From contig NZ_BOOG01000022.1 of NCBI RefSeq assembly GCF_016863115.1, forward strand, positions 1-64,000: DNA of 64,000 nucleotides. The letters run 5' to 3'. A model generated the notes under the pieces. The model saw only the letters and a program-made list of their open reading frames with translations. It had not been told where the DNA came from and ran no database searches. The position numbers were made by a program, and so were the translations under genes. This document shows, piece after piece, positions 35,454-44,298 of this stretch (positions are counted from its first letter, which is position 1; each line of letters starts with the position of its first letter). The DNA is from Sphaerimonospora thailandensis (GTDB lineage: Bacteria; Actinomycetota; Actinomycetes; Streptosporangiales; Streptosporangiaceae).

Positions 35454-35839
35454 CCTCCTATCCCACGACAGGGGACATCCTTGCGCTGGCCGGAGCCGTA
35501 CTTCCGGCTGTCGAGCTGCGCGACGGCGGTCTGTTGCACGCGGCGGTGCTGCGCCCGCAGACCTCGGTGTTCGGTGAGGATGCCTACCCGGATCTGTGGG
35601 AGAAGGCTGCCGCGCTGATGCATAGCATCGTCCTGGGTCATCCCCTGGTGGACGGCAACAAGCGGCTCGGCTGGGCCGCCGCCGTCGCGTTTCTCGAAGA
35701 CAACGGCGAGACTCTGGATTATCAGGACGTGGACGAGGCGGAGAGCCTCGTCATCGCACTGGCCAAGGGCGAGCTGGACGACGTTCCCGATCTCGCCCGC
35801 CGGCTCCGCGGCCTGGGCGGCCAGCTGGGAATGGAGTAG
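35450..35839 (+). CDS. doc: Doc-type Fic-fold toxin
   Basis: 129 residues, close to the 126 of phage P1 Doc. The Fic/Doc motif is intact: HPLVDGNKRLGW (HxxxDGNKR) at about residues 63-74. Doc phosphorylates elongation factor EF-Tu and stops translation until neutralised by its antitoxin. ATG 35450 overlaps the antitoxin stop by 4 bases. Convergent with the carboxypeptidase gene, 34 bp apart. All motif residues are present, so the toxin is probably active. Confidence 0.88.
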   Translation: MTSYPTTGDILALAGAVLPAVELRDGGLLHAAVLRPQTSVFGEDAYPDLWEKAAALMHSIVLGHPLVDGNKRLGWAAAVAFLEDNGETLDYQDVDEAESLVIALAKGELDDVPDLARRLRGLGGQLGME

Positions 35840-35873
35840 CCGCGCGTTGCCGAGCCGCTGAGCCGGATTTCGA

Positions 35874-37313
35874 TCAGGTACGGCTCTCGCGGCGTCGGCG
35901 GCGGATGCCGTACACGGTGGCGCCGCCGCCGATGAGGAGCACGCCGCCTGCCAGCACGGCCACGATGGCCGGGAGCGGGCTGCTCTCTCCGCCGGCTCCG
36001 CCCGCCGCGGCGGCCGGGCTCGCGGCGGGTCGGCCGGGCCGTACGGGCAGGGCCCCGGGTGAGGGACTGGGCGACGGGGACGGTGAGGGCGCCGCCGGGC
36101 CGACGAGCCGGCCGATCGGCGCGGCCTTGCCCCGGTTGGCGAAGCCCCAGTCGAGCAGCTTGGCCACCTCGTCCCAGAAGCCGCCCGGGTGATGCATGAT
36201 CACGACGATGATCGTGTGTCCGTTTCGGGTGGCGGCGCCCACGAAGCTGCCCAGGGCCTTCGACGTCCAGCCGTTCTTGACGCCGATCATGCCGGAATAC
36301 TTCCACAGCAGCCGGTTGTGGTTGCCCATCTCGTAGTAGCTCGGCGGGGATTTGCTGGCCTTGGGGCTGTGGCCGCGGTTGTGGCCATCGGACTGCTCGC
36401 GGTACTCCCTGTCGTAGTGCTTGGGGAGTTTGGGGGCGGGGAACTTGGCGACCTTCGTTTTGATGTACTCGCGGAACCGGGGCATCGCCAACCCGGCCCG
36501 GGCGATCAGGGCGAGGTCGTAGGCCGAGGTCCGCTGGCCCGGCTTGTCCAGGCCGTTGGGCGTCTTGGCCACCGTGTCGTACGCCTGGAGCCTGCGCGCC
36601 ACGCCGTTCATGTCGGCGAGAGTCTTGCGCATGCCGCCGTTCGCCTCGGCGAGCGCGACCGCGGCGTCGTTGGCCGAGACCATGAGCAGCGCCCGCAGGA
36701 GATCGTCGACCTTGTAGATCGGTTCGGGGACGATCCCGACGGCGCTGCCGTCCACATTGCAGGCCTGATCGCTGGGTTTGACCTTGCGGTTCTTGTCGAG
36801 CTTGGGGATGAGGGTGACGGCGGTCAGCGTCTTGAGCGTGCTCGCGGGCCGGTAGTGGCCGTGCGGGTCCTTGGCCGCCAGCACGGCGCCGGTGTCGGCG
36901 TCGGCGATGAGGAAGGCCGAGGCCTCGGTCTTCGGCAGCGGTTTGAGGTCGGCGGGCACGATCACGCCGCGGCCGGCGAGCAGCCTGCCGCCCACCGTGC
37001 TACGCGGGGCGTTGTCGACGGTACCGGGGTTGGCAGTGGCAGTGGGGCTCCGGGTGGCATCGGGGCTTTCGTCGGCACCGGGGCTTTCCTCGGCGCCAGG
37101 GCCGACGGTGTCGGGAGAGGGGGACGGGGAGGGCAGGGCTGTCGCGCCGGCCGGTGCTCCGACTGCCGGTGCTCCGACTGCCGGTGCTCCGACTGCCGGT
37201 GCTCCGACGCCGAGCAGCGACACGGTGGCGAGCGCCGTACCGAGCGCTGTCACGCATGCCGTCATGCGCGTCTTCGCCGACGTGGGGCCGCGGTTCGTCC
37301 TCTTGGGCAGCAT
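35874..37313 (-). CDS. D-alanyl-D-alanine carboxypeptidase, S11 family
   Basis: 479 residues. A signal peptide, then a Pro/Ala/Gly linker with four GAPAV-type repeats (15-bp DNA repeats at 37151-37208). The peptidase S11 domain has SxxK in ASTLKTLTAV, SxN in VSANDAAVAL and KNG in place of KTG in IGVKNGWTSK. Residues about 390-445 are a second Pro/Ser linker, followed by a C-terminal membrane anchor (AIVAVLAGGVLLIGG) and RRRRRE. It trims peptidoglycan stem peptides outside the membrane. It is divergent from the SCO4848-like gene, a pairing conserved in Streptomyces. Confidence 0.9.
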   Translation of the reverse strand: MLPKRTNRGPTSAKTRMTACVTALGTALATVSLLGVGAPAVGAPAVGAPAVGAPAGATALPSPSPSPDTVGPGAEESPGADESPDATRSPTATANPGTVDNAPRSTVGGRLLAGRGVIVPADLKPLPKTEASAFLIADADTGAVLAAKDPHGHYRPASTLKTLTAVTLIPKLDKNRKVKPSDQACNVDGSAVGIVPEPIYKVDDLLRALLMVSANDAAVALAEANGGMRKTLADMNGVARRLQAYDTVAKTPNGLDKPGQRTSAYDLALIARAGLAMPRFREYIKTKVAKFPAPKLPKHYDREYREQSDGHNRGHSPKASKSPPSYYEMGNHNRLLWKYSGMIGVKNGWTSKALGSFVGAATRNGHTIIVVIMHHPGGFWDEVAKLLDWGFANRGKAAPIGRLVGPAAPSPSPSPSPSPGALPVRPGRPAASPAAAAGGAGGESSPLPAIVAVLAGGVLLIGGGATVYGIRRRRRESRT

Positions 37314-37410
37314 AGGCGGATCAGCCTAGTCCTGAGTCCCTGCACATGCGGGACAGATCCCCCAAAGATCGCGAATATACGCATATGGGGCGACCGTTGA
37401 TACTAGAAGG

Positions 37411-37659
37411 ATGACGAGACGTGTATCGGGCTTTCTGTTGGCCCTCGGCGCTTTCATGATCTTTGAATGGGTGAACCTCGGGTTCAACCTGCAGGACGGG
37501 CACGACACCGCCTTCTATGTGGTCCACGGTGTGCTGATCGCCGTCAACGTCATCCTGGGGCTGGTGCTCGGCGTCCTGGGCGTACGCGGATTGCTGGCGT
37601 CGGCGGCACTAACCAAAAGCGCAACGGGCATTAAGGAAAGGAAGGACATTTCGATGTGA
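37411..37659 (+). CDS. SCO4848-family small membrane protein
   Basis: 82 residues with two membrane helices (VSGFLLALGAFMIFEWVNLGF and VVHGVLIAVNVILGLVLGVLGV) and a short basic tail. The sequence and the divergent D,D-carboxypeptidase match the SCO4848/SCO4847 locus. Function is unknown; a link to cell-wall maintenance is plausible from context. Its stop overlaps the start of the following ligase gene. Confidence 0.8.
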   Translation: MTRRVSGFLLALGAFMIFEWVNLGFNLQDGHDTAFYVVHGVLIAVNVILGLVLGVLGVRGLLASAALTKSATGIKERKDISM

Positions 37660-38840
37660 TGGAGGCGAGTGTGGCGATCCAGTTCAACCCTTCCCGCGGC
37701 GCGACTCTGGGTGTGGAGTGGGAGCTCCAGCTGATCGACCGGCACACCCGCCAGCTTCGCCAGGACGCCAAGGACGTGCTCGCCGCGGTCCCCGACCTGA
37801 GCGAGGGCCAGCGTCCGAAGGCCATGCACGAGCTCATGCAGTCGCAGATCGAAATCGTCACCGACGTCTGCCACACGGTGGCGGAGGCCGTACAGGACCT
37901 GAAGAAGAGCATCAGCAGGCTCACCGAGGTGGTCGGGCCCAGGGACACCGTGTTGGCCTGCACGGGCACCCATGCGATCAGCGAATGGCGCGACGCGGTC
38001 TACGCGCCGAGCCAGCGGTACGCCGAGCTGGTCGAGGACCTGCAGTGGCTCGCCTGGCGGATCCAGACGTTCGGTGTGCACGTGCACGTCGGGGTCCAGG
38101 ACCGAGACAAGGTCATCCCGATCGTCAACGCGCTCGCCGCCCACCTGCCGCACTTCCTCGCGCTGACCTCGTCGAGCCCCTTCTGGGGCGGCAAGGACAC
38201 CGGACTGGCGTCCAGCCGGGCGATCGTCTTCGGCTCGCTGCCCACCGCCGGGCCGCCGCACCTGCTCGCGGACTGGGCGGAGTTCGAGGAGTACATGGAC
38301 ACGTTGCTGCGGGCGGGGACGATCAGGAGCATCAAGGAGGTGTGGTGGGACATCCGGCCGCACCCCGACTTCGGCACCATCGAGATACGGATGTTCGACG
38401 GCATCCCCACGCCCAGGGAGGTCGGCATGGTCGTCGCGCTGTGCCAGAGCCTGGTGACACGGCTCGACCAGCAACTCGACCGCGGTTACACGCTGCCGCA
38501 CCCGGCGGCCTGGGTGGTGCACGACAACAAGTGGCGGGCGACGCGGTACGGCCTCGACGCCAACGTGATCACTGATGACCGCGGGTCGACCGCGCCCATG
38601 CGGGATCTGCTGTACGAGCTGCAGCGCGATCTAGAACCGGTCGCAGAGCGGCTCGGCTGCGCCGAGGAACTGGCGGTCATGACCGAGGTGCTGGAGCAGG
38701 GCAATTCGAGCGAACGTCAGCGGGCGATCCTGGCGGACGGGGGGAGCCTTCAGGACGTCGTCGACGCGACGGTTATCGAACTCGCCGAAGACAGGTTCGT
38801 AACGTCCCGTGTCGAGCAGCCCGGATGGGCGGATAGGTAA
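37656..38840 (+). CDS. Glutamate--cysteine ligase, YbdK type
   Basis: A carboxylate-amine ligase of 394 residues. Typical parts: LGVEWELQLIDRHTRQL (metal-binding Glu), QIEIVTDVC, FGVHVHVGVQD, SSPFWGGKDTGLASSRA and WWDIRPHPDFGTIEIRMFDG. The family has weak gamma-glutamylcysteine ligase activity; actinobacteria use mycothiol, so the natural substrate may differ. GTG 37656 is preferred over ATG 37659 because GAAGGA lies 9 bases before it. Both overlap the SCO4848-like stop. Confidence 0.88.
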   Translation: MMEASVAIQFNPSRGATLGVEWELQLIDRHTRQLRQDAKDVLAAVPDLSEGQRPKAMHELMQSQIEIVTDVCHTVAEAVQDLKKSISRLTEVVGPRDTVLACTGTHAISEWRDAVYAPSQRYAELVEDLQWLAWRIQTFGVHVHVGVQDRDKVIPIVNALAAHLPHFLALTSSSPFWGGKDTGLASSRAIVFGSLPTAGPPHLLADWAEFEEYMDTLLRAGTIRSIKEVWWDIRPHPDFGTIEIRMFDGIPTPREVGMVVALCQSLVTRLDQQLDRGYTLPHPAAWVVHDNKWRATRYGLDANVITDDRGSTAPMRDLLYELQRDLEPVAERLGCAEELAVMTEVLEQGNSSERQRAILADGGSLQDVVDATVIELAEDRFVTSRVEQPGWADR

Positions 38841-38966
38841 TGGTTGGCCCACGCTTCGCATAAACTCGCAGGAAAACCGGCAGATCGGTGTATCGATCGC
38901 TAGACTGTCCCCCATTCTCGCTTGCGATCACAAGGAAAATGAACTAGCTGGACGGAGTCTGCTCTC

Positions 38967-40127
38967 GTGTTGACAGGGGATTTGGATCTAGAAACACTTA
39001 TCCGGTTCCGCCGGGACATCCACTCCCACCCAGAGCTGGCCCGTCAGGAGATCCGTACGACCGCCGCCGTGGCGGACATGCTCAGATCCGCCGGACTGGA
39101 GCCACGGGTCTTCCCGACCGGGACCGGGCTCGTCTGTGACATCGAAGGGACCGACGGCCCCACCGTGGGGCTGCGCGCCGACATGGACGCGCTGCCGATC
39201 CTGGACGCCAAGGACGTGCCGTACCGCTCGCAGAACACCGGCGTGTGCCACGCCTGCGGGCACGACGTACACACGACCGTCCTGGTGGGGACGGCCCTCG
39301 AACTCGCCAAGCGGCGGCAGCACCTGCCGGGCCGGATCCGGCTGGTGTTCCAGCCGGCCGAGGAGTCGTCCTCCAGCGGCGCGCTGGACATGATCGCGGG
39401 TGGCGCGATCGACGGCGTTGACGTGATCTACGCTCTGCACTGCGACCCGAGCCGCAAGGTGGGCGACGTCGGCATCCGCACGGGCGCGATCACCTCGGCC
39501 CAGGACCACATGGTGCTGCGACTGCACGGCAAGGGCGGCCACTCGGCTCGGCCGCACCTGACCGTCAACCCGATCAACGCGCTGGCCTCCGTGATCGCCC
39601 GGCTCTCCGAGTCCGTGAACGAGTCCCTCGAGCCTCACCAGCGGGTGCTCCTCGGGTTCGGCATCATCCAGGCCGGCGAGGCCGCCAATGTGATCCCGTC
39701 TCGCGCGCAGGCCGCCGGGACCGTACGGATCCCCAACGCGGACATCTGGGAGCAGATCCCCAGCATCGTGCAGAAGTCACTCACCGAGCTGATCGAGCCC
39801 TTCGGGGTCGAATGGGAGTTGGACTACAACCGGGTGTGCCCGGCTGTGGTCAACGACGCGGTGGCCACGAAGATCCTCTACAACTCGGCGCTCGCCGTCT
39901 GCGGCGAGGAGCACGTGCAGGAGGCTCCGCAGAGCCTCGGCGGTGAGGACTTCGCCTGGTACCTCCGCCAGGTCCCGGGCGCGCTCTTCCGCCTGGGCGT
40001 CACGCATCCGGACGCGGAGGACCACGTCGACCTGCACAACGATCGCTTCGACGTCGACGAGCGGGCCATCGGGGTGGGTATCCGGATGTTCGTGGAGACC
40101 GCCATGAACGCCCTGCGGTCCTACTGA
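38967..40127 (+). CDS. M20D family amidohydrolase
   Basis: A 386-residue metallo-amidohydrolase of the N-acyl-amino-acid/IAA-amino-acid hydrolase type. Metal and catalytic motifs: RDIHSHPELARQE, GLRADMDALPI, HACGHDVHTTVL, VFQPAEESSS and the dimerisation-domain segment GKGGHSARPHL. GTG 38967 has GGACGGAG 9 bases upstream. It lies just before the nucleoside importer; such an amidohydrolase is often next to BMP-type ABC genes in actinobacteria. Confidence 0.88.
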   Translation: MLTGDLDLETLIRFRRDIHSHPELARQEIRTTAAVADMLRSAGLEPRVFPTGTGLVCDIEGTDGPTVGLRADMDALPILDAKDVPYRSQNTGVCHACGHDVHTTVLVGTALELAKRRQHLPGRIRLVFQPAEESSSSGALDMIAGGAIDGVDVIYALHCDPSRKVGDVGIRTGAITSAQDHMVLRLHGKGGHSARPHLTVNPINALASVIARLSESVNESLEPHQRVLLGFGIIQAGEAANVIPSRAQAAGTVRIPNADIWEQIPSIVQKSLTELIEPFGVEWELDYNRVCPAVVNDAVATKILYNSALAVCGEEHVQEAPQSLGGEDFAWYLRQVPGALFRLGVTHPDAEDHVDLHNDRFDVDERAIGVGIRMFVETAMNALRSY

Positions 40128-40261
40128 CCGGTAGTCGTACCAGGCCACCGCAGCCGTAGTGAGCGGCGGTCGGGGGTGACCTGGAGTTTCCGCAGGCCGG
40201 CCAATGGGTCACAAGGTGGCCTGAGGTACATAACGGACACGTTGCGGACTGCGGTGCGGGT

Positions 40262-40290
40262 TTGGTTCACGCAGGTCAACGAACTATCTT
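40262..40290 (+). promoter_or_regulatory. Candidate promoter of the nucleoside importer operon
   Basis: TTGGTT (40262-40267) and TATCTT (40285-40290) are separated by 17 bases, the ideal spacing for a housekeeping sigma factor. They lie 74 bp before the start of the substrate-binding lipoprotein gene, in a 236-bp gap without other features. Confidence 0.4.
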
Positions 40291-40363
40291 CCGTGCAGGG
40301 TTGCCGTGCGTTCCTCCATGCCGGCGACTGGACCGGCGGGGACACGGAAGGGGACTGCACACC

Positions 40364-41434
40364 TTGCTCCGCAATCGAGTTAGCAAACTGGCCGCCGTCA
40401 GCGCGGCGGGCGCCATGCTCATGGCCGCCGCCGCGTGTGGGGGTAACGACGACTCCACATCGACGGCCACATCCGAGGCGTCCTCGTCTGCCGCGCCCGC
40501 GGGCGCGGCTCTCAAGGTCGGTCTCGCCTACGACATCGGCGGCCGCGGCGACGGCTCCTTCAACGACGCCGCCGCGCGGGGCCTCGACAAGGCCGTCGCC
40601 GAGCTGAAGGCCGACAAGAAGGAGCTGGAGGCCGCGGCGGGCGAGACGGACGCCCAGAAGGAGGAGCGGCTCCGCCTGCTCGCCTCCAACGGGTACAACC
40701 CGGTCATCGCGGTGGGCTTCGCCTACTCCGAGTCGCTCAAGAAGGTCGCGCCCGAGTTCCCCGACGTGAAGTTCGCCATCGTCGACGACGATGCCGCGAC
40801 GGGCGCGAACATCAGCAACCTGGTGTTCGCCGAGGAGCAGGGCTCGTTCCTGGTCGGCGTGGCCGCCGCGCTCAAGTCCGAGAAGGGCAGCGTCGGCTTC
40901 GTCGGCGGTGTGGACGTGCCGCTGATCCACAAGTTCCAGGCGGGCTTCGAGGCCGGCGCCAAGGCGGTCAAGCCGGACATCAAGCTCCAGTCGAAGTACC
41001 TGACCCAGCCGCCGGACTTCGGCGGCTTCAACGACCCGGCCAAGGGCAAGACCGCGGCGCAGGGCATGTTCGACAGCGGCGCCGACGTGGTCTACCAGGC
41101 CGCGGGCGGCTCCGGCAGCGGCGTGTTCGAGGCGGCCAAGGCGGCCGGCGCGATGGCCGTCGGCGTCGACTCCGACCAGGCGGCTCTCCCCGCGTACGCC
41201 GACGTCAAGGACGTCATCATCACGTCCATGATCAAGAAGATCGACGTCGCGGTCTTCGACTTCCTCAAGCACGCCGCCGACGGCACGGTCCAGTCCGGCA
41301 AGACCGTCTACGACCTCAAGGCCGACGGCGTGGGCTACTCGACGACCGGCGGAAAGATCGACGACATCACGTCCAAGATCGACGAGTACAAGCAGAAGAT
41401 CATCAGCGGCGAGATCACGGTTCCGAGCTCCTGA
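40364..41434 (+). CDS. BMP-family nucleoside-binding lipoprotein
   Basis: 356 residues. A lipoprotein signal (LAAVSAAGAMLMAAAAC, Cys at about residue 24) and a Ser/Thr/Ala linker precede a BMP/PnrA domain: KVGLAYDIGGRGDGSFNDAA, VGFAYSESLKKVAPEFPDVKF, GSFLVGVAAALKSE, VGFVGGVDVPLI and VGVDSDQAALP. It captures nucleosides for the ABC transporter encoded next. TTG 40364 is chosen as start: AAGGGGA lies 9 bases upstream and the signal peptide begins there. Confidence 0.92.
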   Translation: MLRNRVSKLAAVSAAGAMLMAAAACGGNDDSTSTATSEASSSAAPAGAALKVGLAYDIGGRGDGSFNDAAARGLDKAVAELKADKKELEAAAGETDAQKEERLRLLASNGYNPVIAVGFAYSESLKKVAPEFPDVKFAIVDDDAATGANISNLVFAEEQGSFLVGVAAALKSEKGSVGFVGGVDVPLIHKFQAGFEAGAKAVKPDIKLQSKYLTQPPDFGGFNDPAKGKTAAQGMFDSGADVVYQAAGGSGSGVFEAAKAAGAMAVGVDSDQAALPAYADVKDVIITSMIKKIDVAVFDFLKHAADGTVQSGKTVYDLKADGVGYSTTGGKIDDITSKIDEYKQKIISGEITVPSS

Positions 41435-41578
41435 GCCGTGCCCGCCTGACCCGCTCCTTCGTGGGGCCCGGTGAAGTTGTCCACAGCCGTGCGGCAGCGG
41501 CCGCGCTTCCCGGGCCCCCACGCCTACGATCTCGTCTGTCACCGCCCACCCAGGTACTCCTCGAGGAGGGGGCCCGCC

Positions 41579-43120
41579 ATTTCCACCGCGACCGTCACGG
41601 CACCCGCCGTAGAGCTCACCGGGATCACCAAGAGGTTCCCCGGCGTCGTCGCCAACCGCGACATCCAGTTACGGGTGACCAAGGGACAGATCCACGCCAT
41701 CGTCGGTGAGAACGGCGCGGGCAAGTCCACCCTCATGAAGATCCTGTACGGCATGCAGCGCCCGGACGAGGGTGAGATCCGCGTCGAGGGAAAGCCCGTC
41801 GCCTTCCACACCCCGGCGGACGCCATCGCCGCGGGCATCGGCATGGTTCACCAGCACTTCATGCTCGCCGACAACCTCACGGTGCTGGAGAATGTCATCC
41901 TCGGCAGCGAGCCGCGCCGGGCCGGTGTCGCCGTAGACTTCCGCGCGGCCCGCAGGAAGATCAAGGAGATCTCCGACGCGTACGGCCTGGGCATCCGGCC
42001 GGATGTGCCGGTGGAGGAGTTGGGGGTCGGCGACCGCCAGCGGGTGGAGATCCTGAAGGTCCTCTACCGCGGCGCGCGGATCCTCATCCTCGACGAGCCG
42101 ACCGCGGTGCTCGTACCGCATGAGGTCGACGAGCTGTTCGAGAACCTGCGCGGCCTGGTCCGCGAGGGCCTGACGATCCTGTTCATCTCCCACAAGCTCG
42201 ACGAGGTCCTGCGGGTGGCGGACGCGATCACCGTGATCCGCCGCGGCACCACCGTGGCCAGCGTCGATCCCAAGGACATGACCGCTCGTCGCCTCGCCGA
42301 ACTGATGGTCGGCAGCGAGCTGCCCAGCCCGGAGACCCGCGAGTCCACGGTCACCGACACCGTGGTGCTGTCGGTGCGCGACCTGACTGTAGGCGGCGTC
42401 GACGGGCGGGCGATCGTCGAGGGGGTCGGCTTCGACATCCACAAGGGCGAGGTGCTCGGCATCGCCGGAGTCGAGGGGAACGGCCAGGCCGAGTTGGTCG
42501 AGGCGCTCATGGGCATCCGTCCCTGCACGACCGGTTCGCTCATGCTCGACGGCAAGGACATCTCCGGGTGGTCGACGTTGAAGCGGCGCGAGGGCGGCAT
42601 CGGTTACATCCCGGAAGACCGGCACCGGCACGGCCTGCTGCTGGAGGCGCCGCTGTGGGAGAACCGCATCCTCGGCCACCAGACGCGCCGGCCCAACGTC
42701 AAGGGCCCGTGGATCGACCGCTCGGGGGCCCGGGCGGACACCCGGCGGATCGCGGAGGACTACGACGTCCGTACCCCCGGGATCGACACGGCGGCCGCCG
42801 CGCTTTCCGGCGGCAACCAGCAGAAGCTGATCGTCGGCAGGGAGATGAGCGGTGATCCAGTGCTGTTGATCGCCAGCCATCCCACCCGTGGCGTCGACGT
42901 CGGCGCGCAGGCCGCCATCTGGGATCACCTGCGGAACGCGCGCGCCAACGGCCTCGCCGTGCTGCTGATCTCGGCGGACCTCGACGAGCTCATCGGCCTG
43001 TCCGACTCGCTCAAGGTGATCCTGCGCGGCCGGATCGTCGCGGACGTGGATCCCGCGAACGTGACCCCCGAACAGCTCGGCTCGGCCATGACCGGCGCCG
43101 GTGAGGCGGCAGCACAATGA
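41579..43120 (+). CDS. Nucleoside ABC transporter ATPase (ATT start likely)
   Basis: About 513 residues with two ABC domains, as in BMP-associated transporters. Domain 1 has GENGAGKSTL, LGVGDRQRVEI in place of LSGGQ, and ILILDEPTAVL. Domain 2 has a degenerate P-loop (GVEGNGQAELVE), LSGGNQQKLIVGREM and LLIASHPTRGVD, so only one catalytic site is complete. The strongest ribosome site (GAGGAGGGGG, 41563-41572) is 6 bases before an in-frame ATT at 41579; a GTG at 41471 would add 36 non-family residues. ATGA overlap with the permease gene. Confidence 0.9.
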   Translation: MSTATVTAPAVELTGITKRFPGVVANRDIQLRVTKGQIHAIVGENGAGKSTLMKILYGMQRPDEGEIRVEGKPVAFHTPADAIAAGIGMVHQHFMLADNLTVLENVILGSEPRRAGVAVDFRAARRKIKEISDAYGLGIRPDVPVEELGVGDRQRVEILKVLYRGARILILDEPTAVLVPHEVDELFENLRGLVREGLTILFISHKLDEVLRVADAITVIRRGTTVASVDPKDMTARRLAELMVGSELPSPETRESTVTDTVVLSVRDLTVGGVDGRAIVEGVGFDIHKGEVLGIAGVEGNGQAELVEALMGIRPCTTGSLMLDGKDISGWSTLKRREGGIGYIPEDRHRHGLLLEAPLWENRILGHQTRRPNVKGPWIDRSGARADTRRIAEDYDVRTPGIDTAAAALSGGNQQKLIVGREMSGDPVLLIASHPTRGVDVGAQAAIWDHLRNARANGLAVLLISADLDELIGLSDSLKVILRGRIVADVDPANVTPEQLGSAMTGAGEAAAQ

Positions 43121-44298
43121 GTGAGCGAAACGCGAGCAGCAGCGGCACGCCCGGGGCCGGTGGAACCGGCGGAGTGGGGGGCTTCCGCGACAGGCTGCTG
43201 GGGAGGGTGAAGCTCAGCGGCTGGCTGGCGTTGGCCGCTCCGCTGCTGGCGGTCCTGTTCGCGGCACTGATCACCTCGGTGGTCCTGCTGATCGCGGGAA
43301 GCTCACCGCTGGACGCCTTCGACGCGCTCGCCCAGTACGGCACCCAGCCGCGCACGATGGCCGTCATCCTCAACAGCGCGACGATGTACTACATCTCCGC
43401 GCTGGCCGTCGCCATCGGGTTCCGGATGAACCTGTTCAACATCGGCGTGGACGGGCAGTATCGCCTGGCCGCCGTGGTGGCGGCCGGCGTGGGCGGGGCG
43501 GCGCTGCTGCCCGGTGTGCTGAACATCCTGCTCGTGCTCGTGGTAGCGGTGCTCGTCGGCGCGCTCTGGGCGGGGATCGCCGGGCTGCTGAAGGTGAAGC
43601 GCGGCGTCAGCGAGGTCATCGCGACCATCATGCTGAACGCGATCGCCACCGGCCTCGCGTCCTGGCTCATGAGCAACCATTTCGGTGTCCTGAACGGGAA
43701 CGAGCTGGCCACGCGGCCGATCCCGGCGGACTCCCAGATGCCGGGGATGGCGCTCATCTCCGGCACACCGCAGCTGGTCAACGGCTTCTTGGTGGTGGCG
43801 ATCATTCTCGGCATCGCCTATTACGTGCTGCTGAACCGCACCCGGTTCGGGTTCGAGCTGCGGGCCACCGGAATGTCCGAACCCGCCGCGGTCGCGAGCG
43901 GCATCGGGGTCAAGCGGATGATCGTCACAACGATGGTCCTGTCCGGGGCGGTGGCCGGCCTGGCCGGGATGCCCGAACTGCTCGGCGAATCGCACAAATA
44001 CAGCAACAACTTCCCGTCGGGCCTGGGCTTCGACGGCATCGCGATCGCGCTGCTCGGCCGGAACAACCCGGTGGGCATGGCCCTCGGCGCGCTGCTGTGG
44101 AGCTTCCTGAGCAACTCGTCCAACTCCCTCCAGATGCTCAACATCTCCAAGGAGACCGCGGACATCATGAAGGGCGTGACCGTGCTCTCGGTGATCATCG
44201 CGTACGAGCTGGTCCACCGATATCGGATCGTCGCCGAGCAGCGGCGGGCCGGCCAGGAGACGGCCGCCGCACCGGCCGCTGAAGGGGCCGCGGCGTGA
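43117..44298 (+). CDS. Nucleoside ABC transporter permease 1
   Basis: A 393-residue BPD_transp_2-type permease. A Gly/Ser-rich cytoplasmic start of about 30 residues, then about nine membrane spans, with FRMNLFNIGVDGQYRLAAVVAAG, SEVIATIMLNAIA and FDGIAIALLGRNNPVGMALG as in BMP transporter permeases. It overlaps the ATPase gene (ATGA) and the next permease gene (GTGA), so the whole importer is one translationally coupled operon. Confidence 0.92.
   Translation: MSERNASSSGTPGAGGTGGVGGFRDRLLGRVKLSGWLALAAPLLAVLFAALITSVVLLIAGSSPLDAFDALAQYGTQPRTMAVILNSATMYYISALAVAIGFRMNLFNIGVDGQYRLAAVVAAGVGGAALLPGVLNILLVLVVAVLVGALWAGIAGLLKVKRGVSEVIATIMLNAIATGLASWLMSNHFGVLNGNELATRPIPADSQMPGMALISGTPQLVNGFLVVAIILGIAYYVLLNRTRFGFELRATGMSEPAAVASGIGVKRMIVTTMVLSGAVAGLAGMPELLGESHKYSNNFPSGLGFDGIAIALLGRNNPVGMALGALLWSFLSNSSNSLQMLNISKETADIMKGVTVLSVIIAYELVHRYRIVAEQRRAGQETAAAPAAEGAAA

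Noticed and set aside
37151-37208. 15-bp tandem repeat as a mobile or regulatory element
   Set aside because: It is in frame inside the carboxypeptidase and encodes GAPAV-type linker repeats.
36189-37400. Plus-strand open frame opposite the D,D-carboxypeptidase
   Set aside because: Low-complexity Gly/Val/Arg translation; the minus strand has SxxK, SxN, signal peptide and membrane anchor.
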